Source of the DNA: Acidobacteriota bacterium
Lineage (GTDB): Bacteria > Acidobacteriota > Terriglobia > Bryobacterales > JACQDG01
Direction of reading: 5' to 3'
Assembly: GCA_016201185.1 (NCBI GenBank)
Contig: JACQDG010000319.1
Location: 1-11,865 of the forward strand
DNA length: 11,865 bases
Below are positions 1-6,682 of this stretch, one piece after another. The number at the start of each line of letters is the position of its first letter. The first letter of the stretch is position 1. Both the position numbers and the translations under genes were made by a program. Under the pieces are notes generated by a model. It ran no database searches. It was not told the origin of the DNA and saw only the letters and a list, made by a program, of their open reading frames with translations.

Positions 1-1264
1 CCGCAGCTACAGTATCGCTCAAATCCCAGTTGAATACGATAATGTGAGCCCGGCCCGGTTCGTATTGATTCGGCCGGATGAAGACCTTCACGCCGGAAGG
101 CCGCTTGGTGGGGCTCGGAATCCAGCGGCTGTGTTTATCGAAACCTGTAGCTTGCTGCCAACCCGCAAAGTCGAAGTTCTTATTCTGAAAGACAAAGGGC
201 GCCGCGACCTCCCCTTCCAAATAGGTGTTGTTGTCCACCTCGTACGGCAATTCCGCCATACCTTTTGGCCCCACGATGCCCAACAGATTCTGCGAGCCAT
301 AAAGGGTATTCCCGGTAATAGTCGCCTTTTCCCACCCCAGTAAACCCAGCACCGGGTTCCCGCCTGCAAAGTAGTTGTCTTTGACCGTCGCATCTTTATT
401 GGCGGAGGTGTACCCGAGCCGATTCTTCCCGCCTTTGCCGGGTGTGTGATACGTGTAGTTGCTGATCAGGGTTATGCGCTCGGCCGGCCGGTAGCCGCCC
501 ACCAGGATGTTGTCATAGCGGTAGCCCTGTCGTGTAGCGGAACCATTGTTGAAGGCCACGTTGCCTTCAAAGTGGAAGCCGCTGAGTGAGCCTTCCTGCG
601 TGTAGGCGTGGATGCCCCAGCCAAACTGATTAAACAGGATGTTGTCCACGATGCGCTTGGTCCCGGTTTCATTTTGGCTGTAGATGGCGTGCCCGCTTCC
701 TCTGGCCGGGTCCGGGCCCTGCCACCCGTTCCGGTAAATGATGCAGCCGTAAATCTCTCCGTCGACGGCCGGCGACCAAAAGGCCATGCCATTGCCGGCA
801 TCATGAACTATCAGGTTAATAAACTTCGTATGAGGGCCAAAGATGTTTACCCCGGTGGGCCGTTCCTTGGTGCGGTCTTGGCCGGAGTTCATCACCTCAA
901 AATCACGATACACGGCCCAGGCGCCTTGGACCGTGAGAGAGCCGTCAATCCTCGCCCGTTCGCCAGGAGAGTGGGTGAGGGTAATGGGCTTATTTTCAAG
1001 GCCGGTCAGTGTGCTGGTAAGCTGACCCCGGTAGGTGCCTCCTCGCAGAATCAGTAAGTCGCCCGCCCTGGCCAGGGTCCTGTTCGACAGAGCGGTGACC
1101 AGATCCAGTGGCCGCTCCGCGCTTCCGTCGCCACTCGGGCCGCCATCCGGAGACACGTAAAATACCGCGGGCGGTAGTAGTGACGGAGGCGGAGACTGGC
1201 GCATTGCCGCGGTGGAAGAAAGGATCAATACGAACAGCGCAAACAAGGCGCCTGGTGATCTCAT
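1..1264 (-). CDS. Secreted right-handed beta-helix (pectate-lyase-like) protein, C-terminus off the window
   Basis: The minus strand is open from an ATG at 1264-1262 to base 1 without a stop, giving 421 codons of an incomplete protein. It begins MRSPGALFALFVLILSSTAA, a Sec-type signal peptide. Then comes a YVSPDGGPSGDGSAERP segment followed by AGDLLILRGGTYRG, the usual entry to parallel beta-helix proteins of the NosD/pectate-lyase-like type (Beta_helix, PF13229-like). The body has repeated N-rich turns, such as GHAIYSQN, FEGNVAFNNG, VKDNYFAGGN and ITGNTLYG, that look like helix rungs. The probable role is binding or cleaving extracellular polysaccharide; no catalytic residues can be assigned from sequence alone. 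It is divergent from the glycoside hydrolase at 1492, so the two may share a carbohydrate theme. The base run next to the start (cctcct on the coding strand) is not a ribosome binding site. Shorter open frames in other frames over this stretch lack any family resemblance. Family call is firm, exact function unknown. Confidence 0.85.
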   Translation of the reverse strand, partial: MRSPGALFALFVLILSSTAAMRQSPPPSLLPPAVFYVSPDGGPSGDGSAERPLDLVTALSNRTLARAGDLLILRGGTYRGQLTSTLTGLENKPITLTHSPGERARIDGSLTVQGAWAVYRDFEVMNSGQDRTKERPTGVNIFGPHTKFINLIVHDAGNGMAFWSPAVDGEIYGCIIYRNGWQGPDPARGSGHAIYSQNETGTKRIVDNILFNQFGWGIHAYTQEGSLSGFHFEGNVAFNNGSATRQGYRYDNILVGGYRPAERITLISNYTYHTPGKGGKNRLGYTSANKDATVKDNYFAGGNPVLGLLGWEKATITGNTLYGSQNLLGIVGPKGMAELPYEVDNNTYLEGEVAAPFVFQNKNFDFAGWQQATGFDKHSRWIPSPTKRPSGVKVFIRPNQYEPGRAHIIVFNWDLSDTVAA

Positions 1265-1491
1265 AGGAGGAAGATTCTTATTATACGATTGCCGTCCTGC
1301 CTCAGCGAGGCTGCGCTTGGCAGCCCGCTGTAGTTCCTCCCTCCAAGCCCGGAGCGACTCCGAAAGAGGGTAGGTTTTTGTGGGTCGGTGTGGAAAGCGC
1401 AAGGTGGGGCCGAATCAGATGGTCAATCCACGACAGAGTATAGGCGGTATGGAGTCGAAACCGCCGCACAAGTTGACCACAGGAGCAAACG
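1265..1491. other. Divergent intergenic region between beta-helix and glycoside hydrolase genes
   Basis: These 227 bases hold the upstream regions of two divergently oriented genes. The minus-strand TATAAT box is the only clear element. On the plus strand I see the ribosome binding site AGGAG at 1481-1485 for the next gene, but no paired -35/-10 elements. The short open frames crossing it show no family resemblance. Confidence 0.5.
1280..1285 (-). promoter_or_regulatory. Perfect TATAAT -10 box upstream of the beta-helix gene
   Basis: On the minus strand TATAAT lies at 1285-1280, 15 bases ahead of the ATG at 1264. No good -35 hexamer is seen 16-18 bases upstream. If it is used, transcription would start near 1273 and leave a leader of only about 9 bases without a Shine-Dalgarno sequence. 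The match to the -10 consensus is seen directly; its use is inference. Confidence 0.35.
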
Positions 1492-3729
1492 ATGATTCGC
1501 CGCAGTTTTCTGCAAATCGTTGGAGCCTCGATGGGTGCAGGCCTGGGCATCCCGAGCTTTGCCGCCGCGAGCGATTACCCGGATCTGGCCGTGCTGCGCG
1601 CTGCCCGCGCGACGAAGGGCATCATTCCGCCGGACAAGACCTATCGAATGATGGAGTGGGAATTTCACACCCCGCCGGAGGGCAACTTCCACATCAACCT
1701 GGACGCCGCGCTGAAGGCCGCCCGCGACGCCGGCGCCGAGAGCATAATGTTCTACTCCCAGGACCATTGGGGTCACGCGTATTATCCGAGCGACGTCGCA
1801 GTGCGCCACTCGAACCTGCCCGGCGACTTTTTCGGCCAGGAGATCGCGATCGCCCGCAAGCTGGGGATGTCGATTGTCTGCTATTACAGCTTGCAGTTCA
1901 ACAACCAGGCTGTGCTGCGCCATGCGGACTGGGGCTGGGTGAACGATAAGGGCGAGCAGCAGCGTTCGCGCTGGTTCATCACCTGCCTCGACACGCCTTA
2001 TCGCCAGTACGTTCTGGGAATGATCGACGAGCTCTTTTCCCGATACGAGATCGATGAACTGTTCCTGGACATTTTCGGGATCCAGTTCCACGAGTATCAC
2101 AGCAGGGGTCGCGACCCGTTTTGTTTCTGCCAGCACACCGCAGAAGCGTGGAACCAGGAGCATCCCGGAGATCCGTACCGCGAAGGGTTCAAGACCCGCG
2201 AAGGCTGGGACCGCCGATATCAGTGGCACCAGAGACGAACCATGAACGATATGCTCGATGAGGTCATCGCGGCGGCCCGCAAGCAGCGCCCGCAAACATT
2301 GATCTCGCTGAACGGCGGGCCCGAAGCGTTTCCCGACGAGGTGATGCAAAAGGTGAGCTTCATTTACGCCGAGCCGCTGACTTCGGCCACGGGCATCTCT
2401 CTGGGGTCGATCCTGCTGCGCGGGTGGGGCCGCCCGGATTACCAAGCCGGCGTCTTCAGCCAGCAGGGCTACCTCGACACGTACCCCGGCGCGTTGCCGC
2501 TGGTCAAAGCAGACGCTTTGATCCTGCAAAACGCCCGTGTGTTCATAGTGGGCAACGCCCCTGTCATCGGGGATCTCGATGGGCAGGGTTTCTCCAAGCG
2601 GTGGTTTCAGGTGGCGTCGGAAACCTGGCAGGACGTGAGGAATGTGGACACCCTATTGGAAGGCGCGCAGCCGGTGCTCAGCTCTGCCATGCTTTACAGC
2701 CAGCCGACCCGCGAGGAACTGGCCGGCCAAAAACGGCCGACCGACTTCCGGCAGTCCGTTCTGGGCGCACTTGAAACCATGACCTATTCGGGCCGGCCGG
2801 TGGAAAGCATCCCTGAATTTCGAATTTCAGCGGATTTTCTGCGGCAGTTTGAAACGCTCGTTTTGCCGGAGGTTGAGGTTCTCTCTGCCGCGCACGCCGA
2901 CGCGATCCGAAAATGGGTGGAGGGCGGCGGAACGCTCATGGCCAGCGGCCGGTGCGGCCTGCTCGACGAAAACCATAAGCCGCGATCCAATTTCCCGCTG
3001 GCAGATGTCTTCGGAGCGGATTACGTGTCTGAGGAACGGAAGTATGCCTACAACCAGAAGGGGAATTTGAAAAGAGGAGTCATCCAAACCTACCTCGAGT
3101 CTACCGGCCACTTTTTGGCTAAGATGCTGGCTGTTAGCACTGTAGGGCTGCCGGGCGCTTTCCTGAACATTCAAACCAGACCCGGAGCTCAGGCGGTGAT
3201 GCGCTATCGCTTGCCCTTTATGGTGGAGGACTTGGAAAATCACAAGTGGTTCAACTGGGGTCCTCCGCCGCCTGGAAAAGAGAGGGGCGGGACGGCGGTC
3301 GTCTACAACAAGTTCGGAAATGGCCAGTGCGTATATCTCGGTGTGCCGATATTTCAGGAGGTCAACCGCAGGCTCTTCTGGATGCGTCAGTGGATACCAG
3401 AACTGCTTCGCCAGTTGGTTCCTGATCCGGTGGCCGAACTGCATTTTCGGTCTTTGCCTGAGTACTTGCACGGGACATTCTTTTGGGACAAGAGCAGGCG
3501 CTTTGTCCTGGTGCAAATCCTGAACGCGGTGGAACTGGCCACGGACGGGCAGTTCGCTGCTGTGCCAGAGGCTGAAATACGGGTGAATTCCCGCAAGCTG
3601 CATGTGAAAGCTGCCCGTGTGGTGTGGCCCACCGAGCGGGATCTGGAAGTCTCGACCGCGTCGGGAATAACGCGGATCCTCGTGCCCGCTCCGGCGCGCT
3701 ACACGGCGCTTTACTTGAAACTGGCGTAA
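1492..3729 (+). CDS. Tat-exported glycoside hydrolase-like protein with beta-galactosidase trimerisation-like domain
   Basis: A 745-residue protein starting at ATG 1492, with AGGAG at 1481-1485 and a six-base spacer. Residues 2-27 form a twin-arginine signal (RRSFLQ at 3-8, hydrophobic stretch, then FAAAS), so it is probably exported folded. Residues ~45-330 resemble the TIM-barrel of hypothetical glycosyl hydrolase family GHL6 (PF14871): WEFHTPP, then LFLDIFG with D193 at a strand end, a CFC cluster at 211-213, SLNGGPE and IYAEP with E294. Residues ~395-640 resemble the class-I glutamine-amidotransferase-like trimerisation domain of GH42 beta-galactosidases (LVLPEVEVLSAAHADAI and WVEGGGTLMASGR). 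The tail (~650-745) looks like a beta-sandwich. The substrate is unknown; I cannot prove catalysis, and related proteins have been linked to fucosidase-like or galactosidase-like folds. It is followed after six bases by a sugar-binding lipoprotein gene, which suggests an operon for a plant or microbial polysaccharide. Confidence 0.85.
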   Translation: MIRRSFLQIVGASMGAGLGIPSFAAASDYPDLAVLRAARATKGIIPPDKTYRMMEWEFHTPPEGNFHINLDAALKAARDAGAESIMFYSQDHWGHAYYPSDVAVRHSNLPGDFFGQEIAIARKLGMSIVCYYSLQFNNQAVLRHADWGWVNDKGEQQRSRWFITCLDTPYRQYVLGMIDELFSRYEIDELFLDIFGIQFHEYHSRGRDPFCFCQHTAEAWNQEHPGDPYREGFKTREGWDRRYQWHQRRTMNDMLDEVIAAARKQRPQTLISLNGGPEAFPDEVMQKVSFIYAEPLTSATGISLGSILLRGWGRPDYQAGVFSQQGYLDTYPGALPLVKADALILQNARVFIVGNAPVIGDLDGQGFSKRWFQVASETWQDVRNVDTLLEGAQPVLSSAMLYSQPTREELAGQKRPTDFRQSVLGALETMTYSGRPVESIPEFRISADFLRQFETLVLPEVEVLSAAHADAIRKWVEGGGTLMASGRCGLLDENHKPRSNFPLADVFGADYVSEERKYAYNQKGNLKRGVIQTYLESTGHFLAKMLAVSTVGLPGAFLNIQTRPGAQAVMRYRLPFMVEDLENHKWFNWGPPPPGKERGGTAVVYNKFGNGQCVYLGVPIFQEVNRRLFWMRQWIPELLRQLVPDPVAELHFRSLPEYLHGTFFWDKSRRFVLVQILNAVELATDGQFAAVPEAEIRVNSRKLHVKAARVVWPTERDLEVSTASGITRILVPAPARYTALYLKLA

Positions 3730-3735
3730 GCAAAT

Positions 3736-4110
3736 ATGCGCAAACTGTTGGTTCTGGTTGCCTTATTGGCCGCTCCATTCGGCGGATGCCGGAGCTCTCA
3801 GAAGAGGGTGATCGGCGTCGTGTCAAAGGGCCAGGCACACCAGTTCTGGAAATCAGTCCACGCGGGGGCAGCCGCAGCGGCGCGCGAGTCTGGCGTGGAA
3901 ATCCTGTGGAATGGGCCGGCCCAGGAGACTGATTACAGCCGTCAGATCCAAATCGTGGACTCTCTGATTGCACGTCACGTGGATGGCCTGGCGGTGGCCT
4001 GCCGGGCTCGCTTTCTGGCGCTCTCCGAAAGCTGGCTGCCTATAATCGCAACGGCAAGAAATGCGATCAGAACGACCCAATGCTGGGGATCTTCTATTCC
4101 AATGCCGTAG
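3736..4110 (+). pseudogene. Truncated sugar ABC transporter substrate-binding lipoprotein
   Basis: The frame encodes 124 residues, but only the first 88 look genuine. Residues 1-18 are a lipoprotein signal ending in FGGC, with C18 as the probable lipidated cysteine. Residues 24-88 match the first half of a type-1 periplasmic sugar-binding domain (Peripla_BP_4 type): RVIGVVSKGQAHQFW, then an ARESGVEI helix and strand, QIQIVDSLI, and VDGLAVA. In the family the next residues are a P-x-D loop and more than 200 further residues. Here the frame instead reads antisense to a DUF4118 gene from codon 89 (base 4000) and stops at 4110. It starts six bases after the glycoside hydrolase with no clear ribosome binding site, so it was probably translationally coupled. 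The remnant lacks most of the binding site and should not bind sugar. Family call good; loss by deletion or by assembly error is not resolved. Confidence 0.8.
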
Positions 4111-4336
4111 GGCGGAAGAAAACAATAGTCGAAGACAATGCCGCCCGCGAGCGAAGCGGCAATCGCCTCTCTGAATCCCCACTTTGCGGAGATCAGCCGA
4201 ACCGCCAGAACGAGGATCAACGAGACGGTAGCGATGTTGAGGTGGCTGAAACGACCCGCAGAGGGCCGCGATTTCCACAAATAATGCCGATCGCAGCGCC
4301 AAGGCTGAACAGCTTGGAAATCCTCAGGTCGCGCAT
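3997..4336 (-). pseudogene. Truncated, frameshifted DUF4118 (KdpD-like) membrane sensor
   Basis: On the minus strand a start at ATG 4336-4334 gives MRDLRISKLFSLGAAIGIICG, a plausible first membrane helix. After a frame change somewhere around 4240-4280 (net one base lost or two gained), the reading continues as HLNIATVSLILVLAV, AKWGFREAIAASLAGGIVF, FLPPYGIGIEDPQHW, LIAFLAVAIIGSQLSE and ARKRARQA. This is the DUF4118 pattern of sensor histidine kinases: the conserved PP-Y...DPQ loop between membrane helices, then a basic helix leading to the kinase. The sequence stops resembling the family at about 3997, where it meets the truncated binding-protein gene of the other strand. No GAF/PAS, HisKA or ATPase domain is present, so the remnant cannot signal as a kinase. 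Family identification is strong; the exact frameshift position is uncertain. Confidence 0.75.
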
Positions 4337-4733
4337 GCCCCCCCACGAGACTCAAAAGGTCAGGTGCGCTTCACTCTTGAATTATGCTACTGTCCTGGGC
4401 GTCGTGCAAGATCCGCCGGCGGTCGGCCCGCTGCCGGACCAGATGGCTTGCTACTGGACAAAGGACGCGACCTTCCAAGCGAACCGCCGCAAACACAACC
4501 TCCGGACAGCGCTTCCGCGACGAAAGGCCTCTGGATGAACTCCCCACGGTGATCCGCGGCGGAAAACCACTGGGGTTAAACCGCCTTCAGGCTACGGCTT
4601 CGGGCAGGGCGGGGCTCGCCACGCGCATCCATTTCTTTATATATAGTAGTTTCTGCGGCAAGATGACGCCAGGGGAAGGCAATCACGATGGTACCCCGTT
4701 CCGGTGGTCGGCCGAATCTTAGGGGGCTGCCTT
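4337..4733. other. Intergenic stretch without a recognisable gene
   Basis: About 400 bases between the start of the DUF4118 remnant and the HAMP-sensor gene. Open frames exist in several frames, but their translations are arginine/proline-rich and carry no family signature. It contains the candidate minus-strand promoter at 4381-4409 and an AT-rich run (tttatatatagtag, about 4636-4649) roughly 85 bases before the next gene. That run could serve as a -10 region, but I see no matching -35 element. Confidence 0.45.
4381..4409 (-). promoter_or_regulatory. Sigma70-like promoter ahead of the DUF4118 remnant
   Basis: On the minus strand TTGCAC (4409-4404) and CATAAT (4386-4381) are separated by exactly 17 bases, a good match to the -35/-10 pattern. 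The expected start near 4374 would give a leader of about 38 bases before the ATG at 4336. The hexamers are seen; use is inferred. Confidence 0.4.
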
Positions 4734-5699
4734 ATGAAACAGCAGGTTCATAAACTCGTCAAAATCTTCGCTCCCGGCAGCTCCTTGCGCCGGAGGGTCG
4801 CCTACAGCCTGGCCATCGTGCGGTTGGTTCTCGTTCCCGTCATCCTGCTGGCGATCTACTATTTGTTTCGAATGGGATGGATTCTGGACCGCGTTGTCAG
4901 GATTGACGCCCCGGCGGCAACACTCGCCGACAAGGCCTCCATTCAGATGATGGATGCCCGACGCGCGGAGCGGAACTATTTTCTACTTCACGATCCGGAC
5001 TACCTTCAAGCCAACCGCGCATCGCTCGCGAGCGTGGAACAAACGATTAACAGGATTCGCGACCTGGAGCCAGAGGAACAACCCGCCACTCAAAAAGCGT
5101 TGAATGAAGTGAACTTATACCGGCAACGATTTGAGGCCGCGGTATCGCACATGGAAGAGCCGGGGCGGGCGCCCGTCGAGCGCATTCGGATGGTGGTGCG
5201 AGCCTACGAAAGGGATCTGAATGATTTTCTGAGGCAGGCCGGACGCAAGAAACGCTCCCAGCTGATTGACGAGCTCCGCAGTCGGGTGGGCTCGTTCGAT
5301 GCTCAGATCACGAAGACCGTGGAAGCCGGCGATCCCATCATGAGTCAGGTCTCCGCGGATCTCCAGGTCTCAGCCCAGGAGGTGTTGCAGCTAGCCTCCG
5401 ACCTTGAACGGCGGAGCTGGGAGCGGGTCCAGCAGAAGCATGCGGAAGCTCACCAATTGCTTTATCGGGCGGAATGGGTGCTCAGCGTCGTCTCAGGTTT
5501 TGTCCTTGTGCTGAGCATCTGGATCAGCTTTATCTTGCCCCGCCAGGTAGTGGAGCCACTCCTTGGGCTCAAAGAGGCTGTAGATCACGCAGCGGCAGGG
5601 AACTACGAGATTGAATTTGATTTACGGGGCGAAGGCGAGGTTGTGCAGCTCGCGAACAGTGTGCGTAACCTGATCGCCCACGTGCGGCAGAAGGTGTGA
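4734..5699 (+). CDS. Two-TM sensor protein ending in a HAMP domain, no output domain
   Basis: A 321-residue protein from ATG 4734; AGGGGG at 4721-4726 with a seven-base spacer supports this start over a GTG at 4704 in the same frame. TM1 is about residues 23-46 (SLAIVRLVLVPVILLAIYYL). An extracytoplasmic helical domain follows (~50-245), rich in E/R/Q; its ARRAERNYFLLHDPDYLQAN segment resembles four-helix-bundle or CHASE3-like sensor domains. TM2 is ~247-268. Residues 268-320 are a HAMP domain: P275 in the first helix, the AAGNYEIEF connector, and GEGEVVQLANSVRNLI in the second helix. The protein stops one residue later. HAMP domains normally pass a signal to a kinase, cyclase or methyl-accepting domain, and none is encoded here or directly downstream. 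It may act through a separate partner, or be a gene cut after the HAMP. Ligand unknown. Confidence 0.8.
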   Translation: MKQQVHKLVKIFAPGSSLRRRVAYSLAIVRLVLVPVILLAIYYLFRMGWILDRVVRIDAPAATLADKASIQMMDARRAERNYFLLHDPDYLQANRASLASVEQTINRIRDLEPEEQPATQKALNEVNLYRQRFEAAVSHMEEPGRAPVERIRMVVRAYERDLNDFLRQAGRKKRSQLIDELRSRVGSFDAQITKTVEAGDPIMSQVSADLQVSAQEVLQLASDLERRSWERVQQKHAEAHQLLYRAEWVLSVVSGFVLVLSIWISFILPRQVVEPLLGLKEAVDHAAAGNYEIEFDLRGEGEVVQLANSVRNLIAHVRQKV

Positions 5700-5730
5700 G
5701 CCGACCTCCTCGCCCTGGTGAAGGTGAAGT

Positions 5731-5868
5731 TTACCGCATCCTTTCAGGACTAGTGGGCGGATACGCCGGCAAATCAGAGGGCCGCCCCGGGAGTTTCTTC
5801 GGGTGGGCCTGGATCTCTTTCATCACCAGCTCTACCGCCTTCTCCAGTTGGGGGTCCTGTCCTTTCAT
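5731..5868 (-). CDS. Small hypothetical protein, 45 residues
   Basis: The minus strand reads ATG at 5868 to TAA at 5733-5731. The product is charged and proline-rich: an amphipathic helix (PQLEKAVELVMKEIQAHPKK) and then a PGRPSDLPAYPPTSPE tail. The residue pattern looks like a real protein rather than antisense noise, but I recognise no family. AGAGGA lies directly against the ATG, too close for a standard ribosome binding site. The same frame upstream is open back to about 5990 except for one TGA at about 5889-5891, and there reads EGHEQSAEVKKARSASG, so this may be the 3' part of a broken longer gene. It converges with the HAMP-sensor gene, 31 bases away. Confidence 0.45.
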   Translation of the reverse strand: MKGQDPQLEKAVELVMKEIQAHPKKLPGRPSDLPAYPPTSPERMR

Positions 5869-6023
5869 TCCTCTCAGCGCCGACCGTCATCCCGATGCCG
5901 AGCGTGCTTTTTTGACTTCGGCGCTCTGTTCGTGCCCTTCAATCGTTCCCGCCGCAGCCTGTGATCTCCCGGATCCAGCGAATCAGCTGCGCGTGCAAGC
6001 CTCGCCGCATCCGGTTTTCCTAA

Positions 6024-6055
6024 CAATATTCTTCGAAAACAATATTTTTCGAAGA
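6024..6055. repeat. 16-bp tandem repeat that is also a 10-bp inverted repeat (TTCGAA boxes)
   Basis: CAATATTCTTCGAAAA (6024-6039) is followed at once by CAATATTTTTCGAAGA (6040-6055), identical at 14 of 16 positions. The same bases form a perfect inverted repeat, TCTTCGAAAA (6030-6039) and TTTTCGAAGA (6046-6055), with the six-base spacer CAATAT. It is strongly AT-rich against its GC-rich surroundings. It ends 52 bases before the small membrane protein start at 6108, on the upstream side. The layout suits a dimeric regulator's operator or a promoter region more than a terminator, because the stem is A/T-rich and lacks a T run. Function is inferred. Confidence 0.6.
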
Positions 6056-6107
6056 GAGTAACGGGACCGCCTGTAGTTCCGCCTGCATGTGTAAGGAGCA
6101 AATGACA

Positions 6108-6218
6108 ATGTTTGAAACCGCACTCCAAGAGAAGCGTAAGGGTTTGCCGTGGGACCTCATCGCCGGCCTAGTCGGTTTTGCAGTCCTGCTCGTCGTCGGA
6201 TACTTCCTGGTCACTTGA
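6108..6218 (+). CDS. Small single-TM membrane protein, 36 residues
   Basis: AAGGAG at 6093-6098 precedes two in-frame ATGs at 6102 and 6108. The second has a nine-base spacer against three for the first, so I prefer 6108; using 6102 adds M-T. The product starts MFETALQEKRKGLPWDL and continues with one hydrophobic helix (LIAGLVGFAVLLVVGYFLVT) reaching the C-terminus. That gives a short charged N-terminal segment and a C-terminal anchor. No family is recognised. A strong ribosome binding site, the clean helix and the TTCGAA repeat upstream support it as a real gene. Small membrane proteins of this form often modulate larger membrane complexes, but no partner is indicated here. Confidence 0.6.
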   Translation: MFETALQEKRKGLPWDLIAGLVGFAVLLVVGYFLVT

Positions 6219-6294
6219 TTTGAACAGGGAAGATCCCCCCTTTGTATTGCTGTCATCCCGCGGCATTTCTCCAGGCAGCGCCTAAAGTTGTTCC

Positions 6295-6570
6295 CTATTC
6301 GTACTGGGAGGGGCTCCAGTAGCTCCAGGCAGCCACCGCGCCGCCGCCTAAGCCGAGGGCGACGAAATAATATGTGGGGTGTCCCCGCAGACCTTGGATG
6401 AGAAAATACAGCGCGCCCAGGCCCAGCCCTCCTATGGCGAGGTAGCCAAGAATTTGATAGAAGTCGAGAACCTGGCCCTTCTGACCCTGTAAGGACAGCA
6501 CGGTGCCGGTGCGTTTTTCGAGGTCCTCCCTCTGCCATTGCTCGATCAATTCCTTCTGCCACTCCGGCAT
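6295..6570 (-). CDS. Small two-TM membrane protein, 91 residues
   Basis: ATG at 6570 to TAG at 6297-6295. The N-terminal 35 residues are polar and helical (EWQKELIEQWQREDLEKRTG). Two membrane helices follow at about 42-61 (LGYLAIGGLGLGALYFLIQGL) and 67-86 (YYFVALGLGGGAVAAWSYW), with a short RGHP turn between. No family is recognised. There is no Shine-Dalgarno at the usual distance from this ATG. The frame stays open upstream for about 20 codons (SKWGTTPVEEGPPGQPE) to a TAG near 6631 without ATG, GTG or TTG, so the true start may be a rarer codon or may have been lost. It is divergent from korA. Confidence 0.65.
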   Translation of the reverse strand: MPEWQKELIEQWQREDLEKRTGTVLSLQGQKGQVLDFYQILGYLAIGGLGLGALYFLIQGLRGHPTYYFVALGLGGGAVAAWSYWSPSQYE

Positions 6571-6682
6571 TTCAGGCTGTCCCGGGGGACCTTCCTCGAC
6601 TGGAGTGGTCCCCCATTTTGAGACAACCAGCTAAGGCTCATGAATGGAGAAGGGTATCCTCGTGGTCGGCCGCTGATCGGCC

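Noticed and set aside
608..1057. Plus-strand open frame of 149 codons over the left end
   Set aside because: It lies antisense to the continuous beta-helix frame at 1-1264, has no family resemblance, and the minus-strand frame has a signal peptide and beta-helix motifs.
1423..2529. Minus-strand open frame of 368 codons antisense to the glycoside hydrolase
   Set aside because: The plus strand has a Tat signal, ribosome binding site and recognisable domains; the antisense translation has no family signature and is a by-product of GC-rich codon use.
4080..4722. Several plus-strand frames between the DUF4118 remnant and the HAMP sensor
   Set aside because: Arginine/proline-rich translations without domains; the first part is antisense to the DUF4118 remnant.
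6219..6294. Possible terminator after the small membrane protein (GGGA-AGA-TCCC)
   Set aside because: The stem is only four bases and the following run is mixed C/T, too weak to call.
6601..6632. Segment tggtcccccattttgagac resembling the end of an insertion sequence
   Set aside because: It vaguely recalls transposon terminal repeats, but there is no partner inverted repeat, no target duplication and no transposase fragment in the window.
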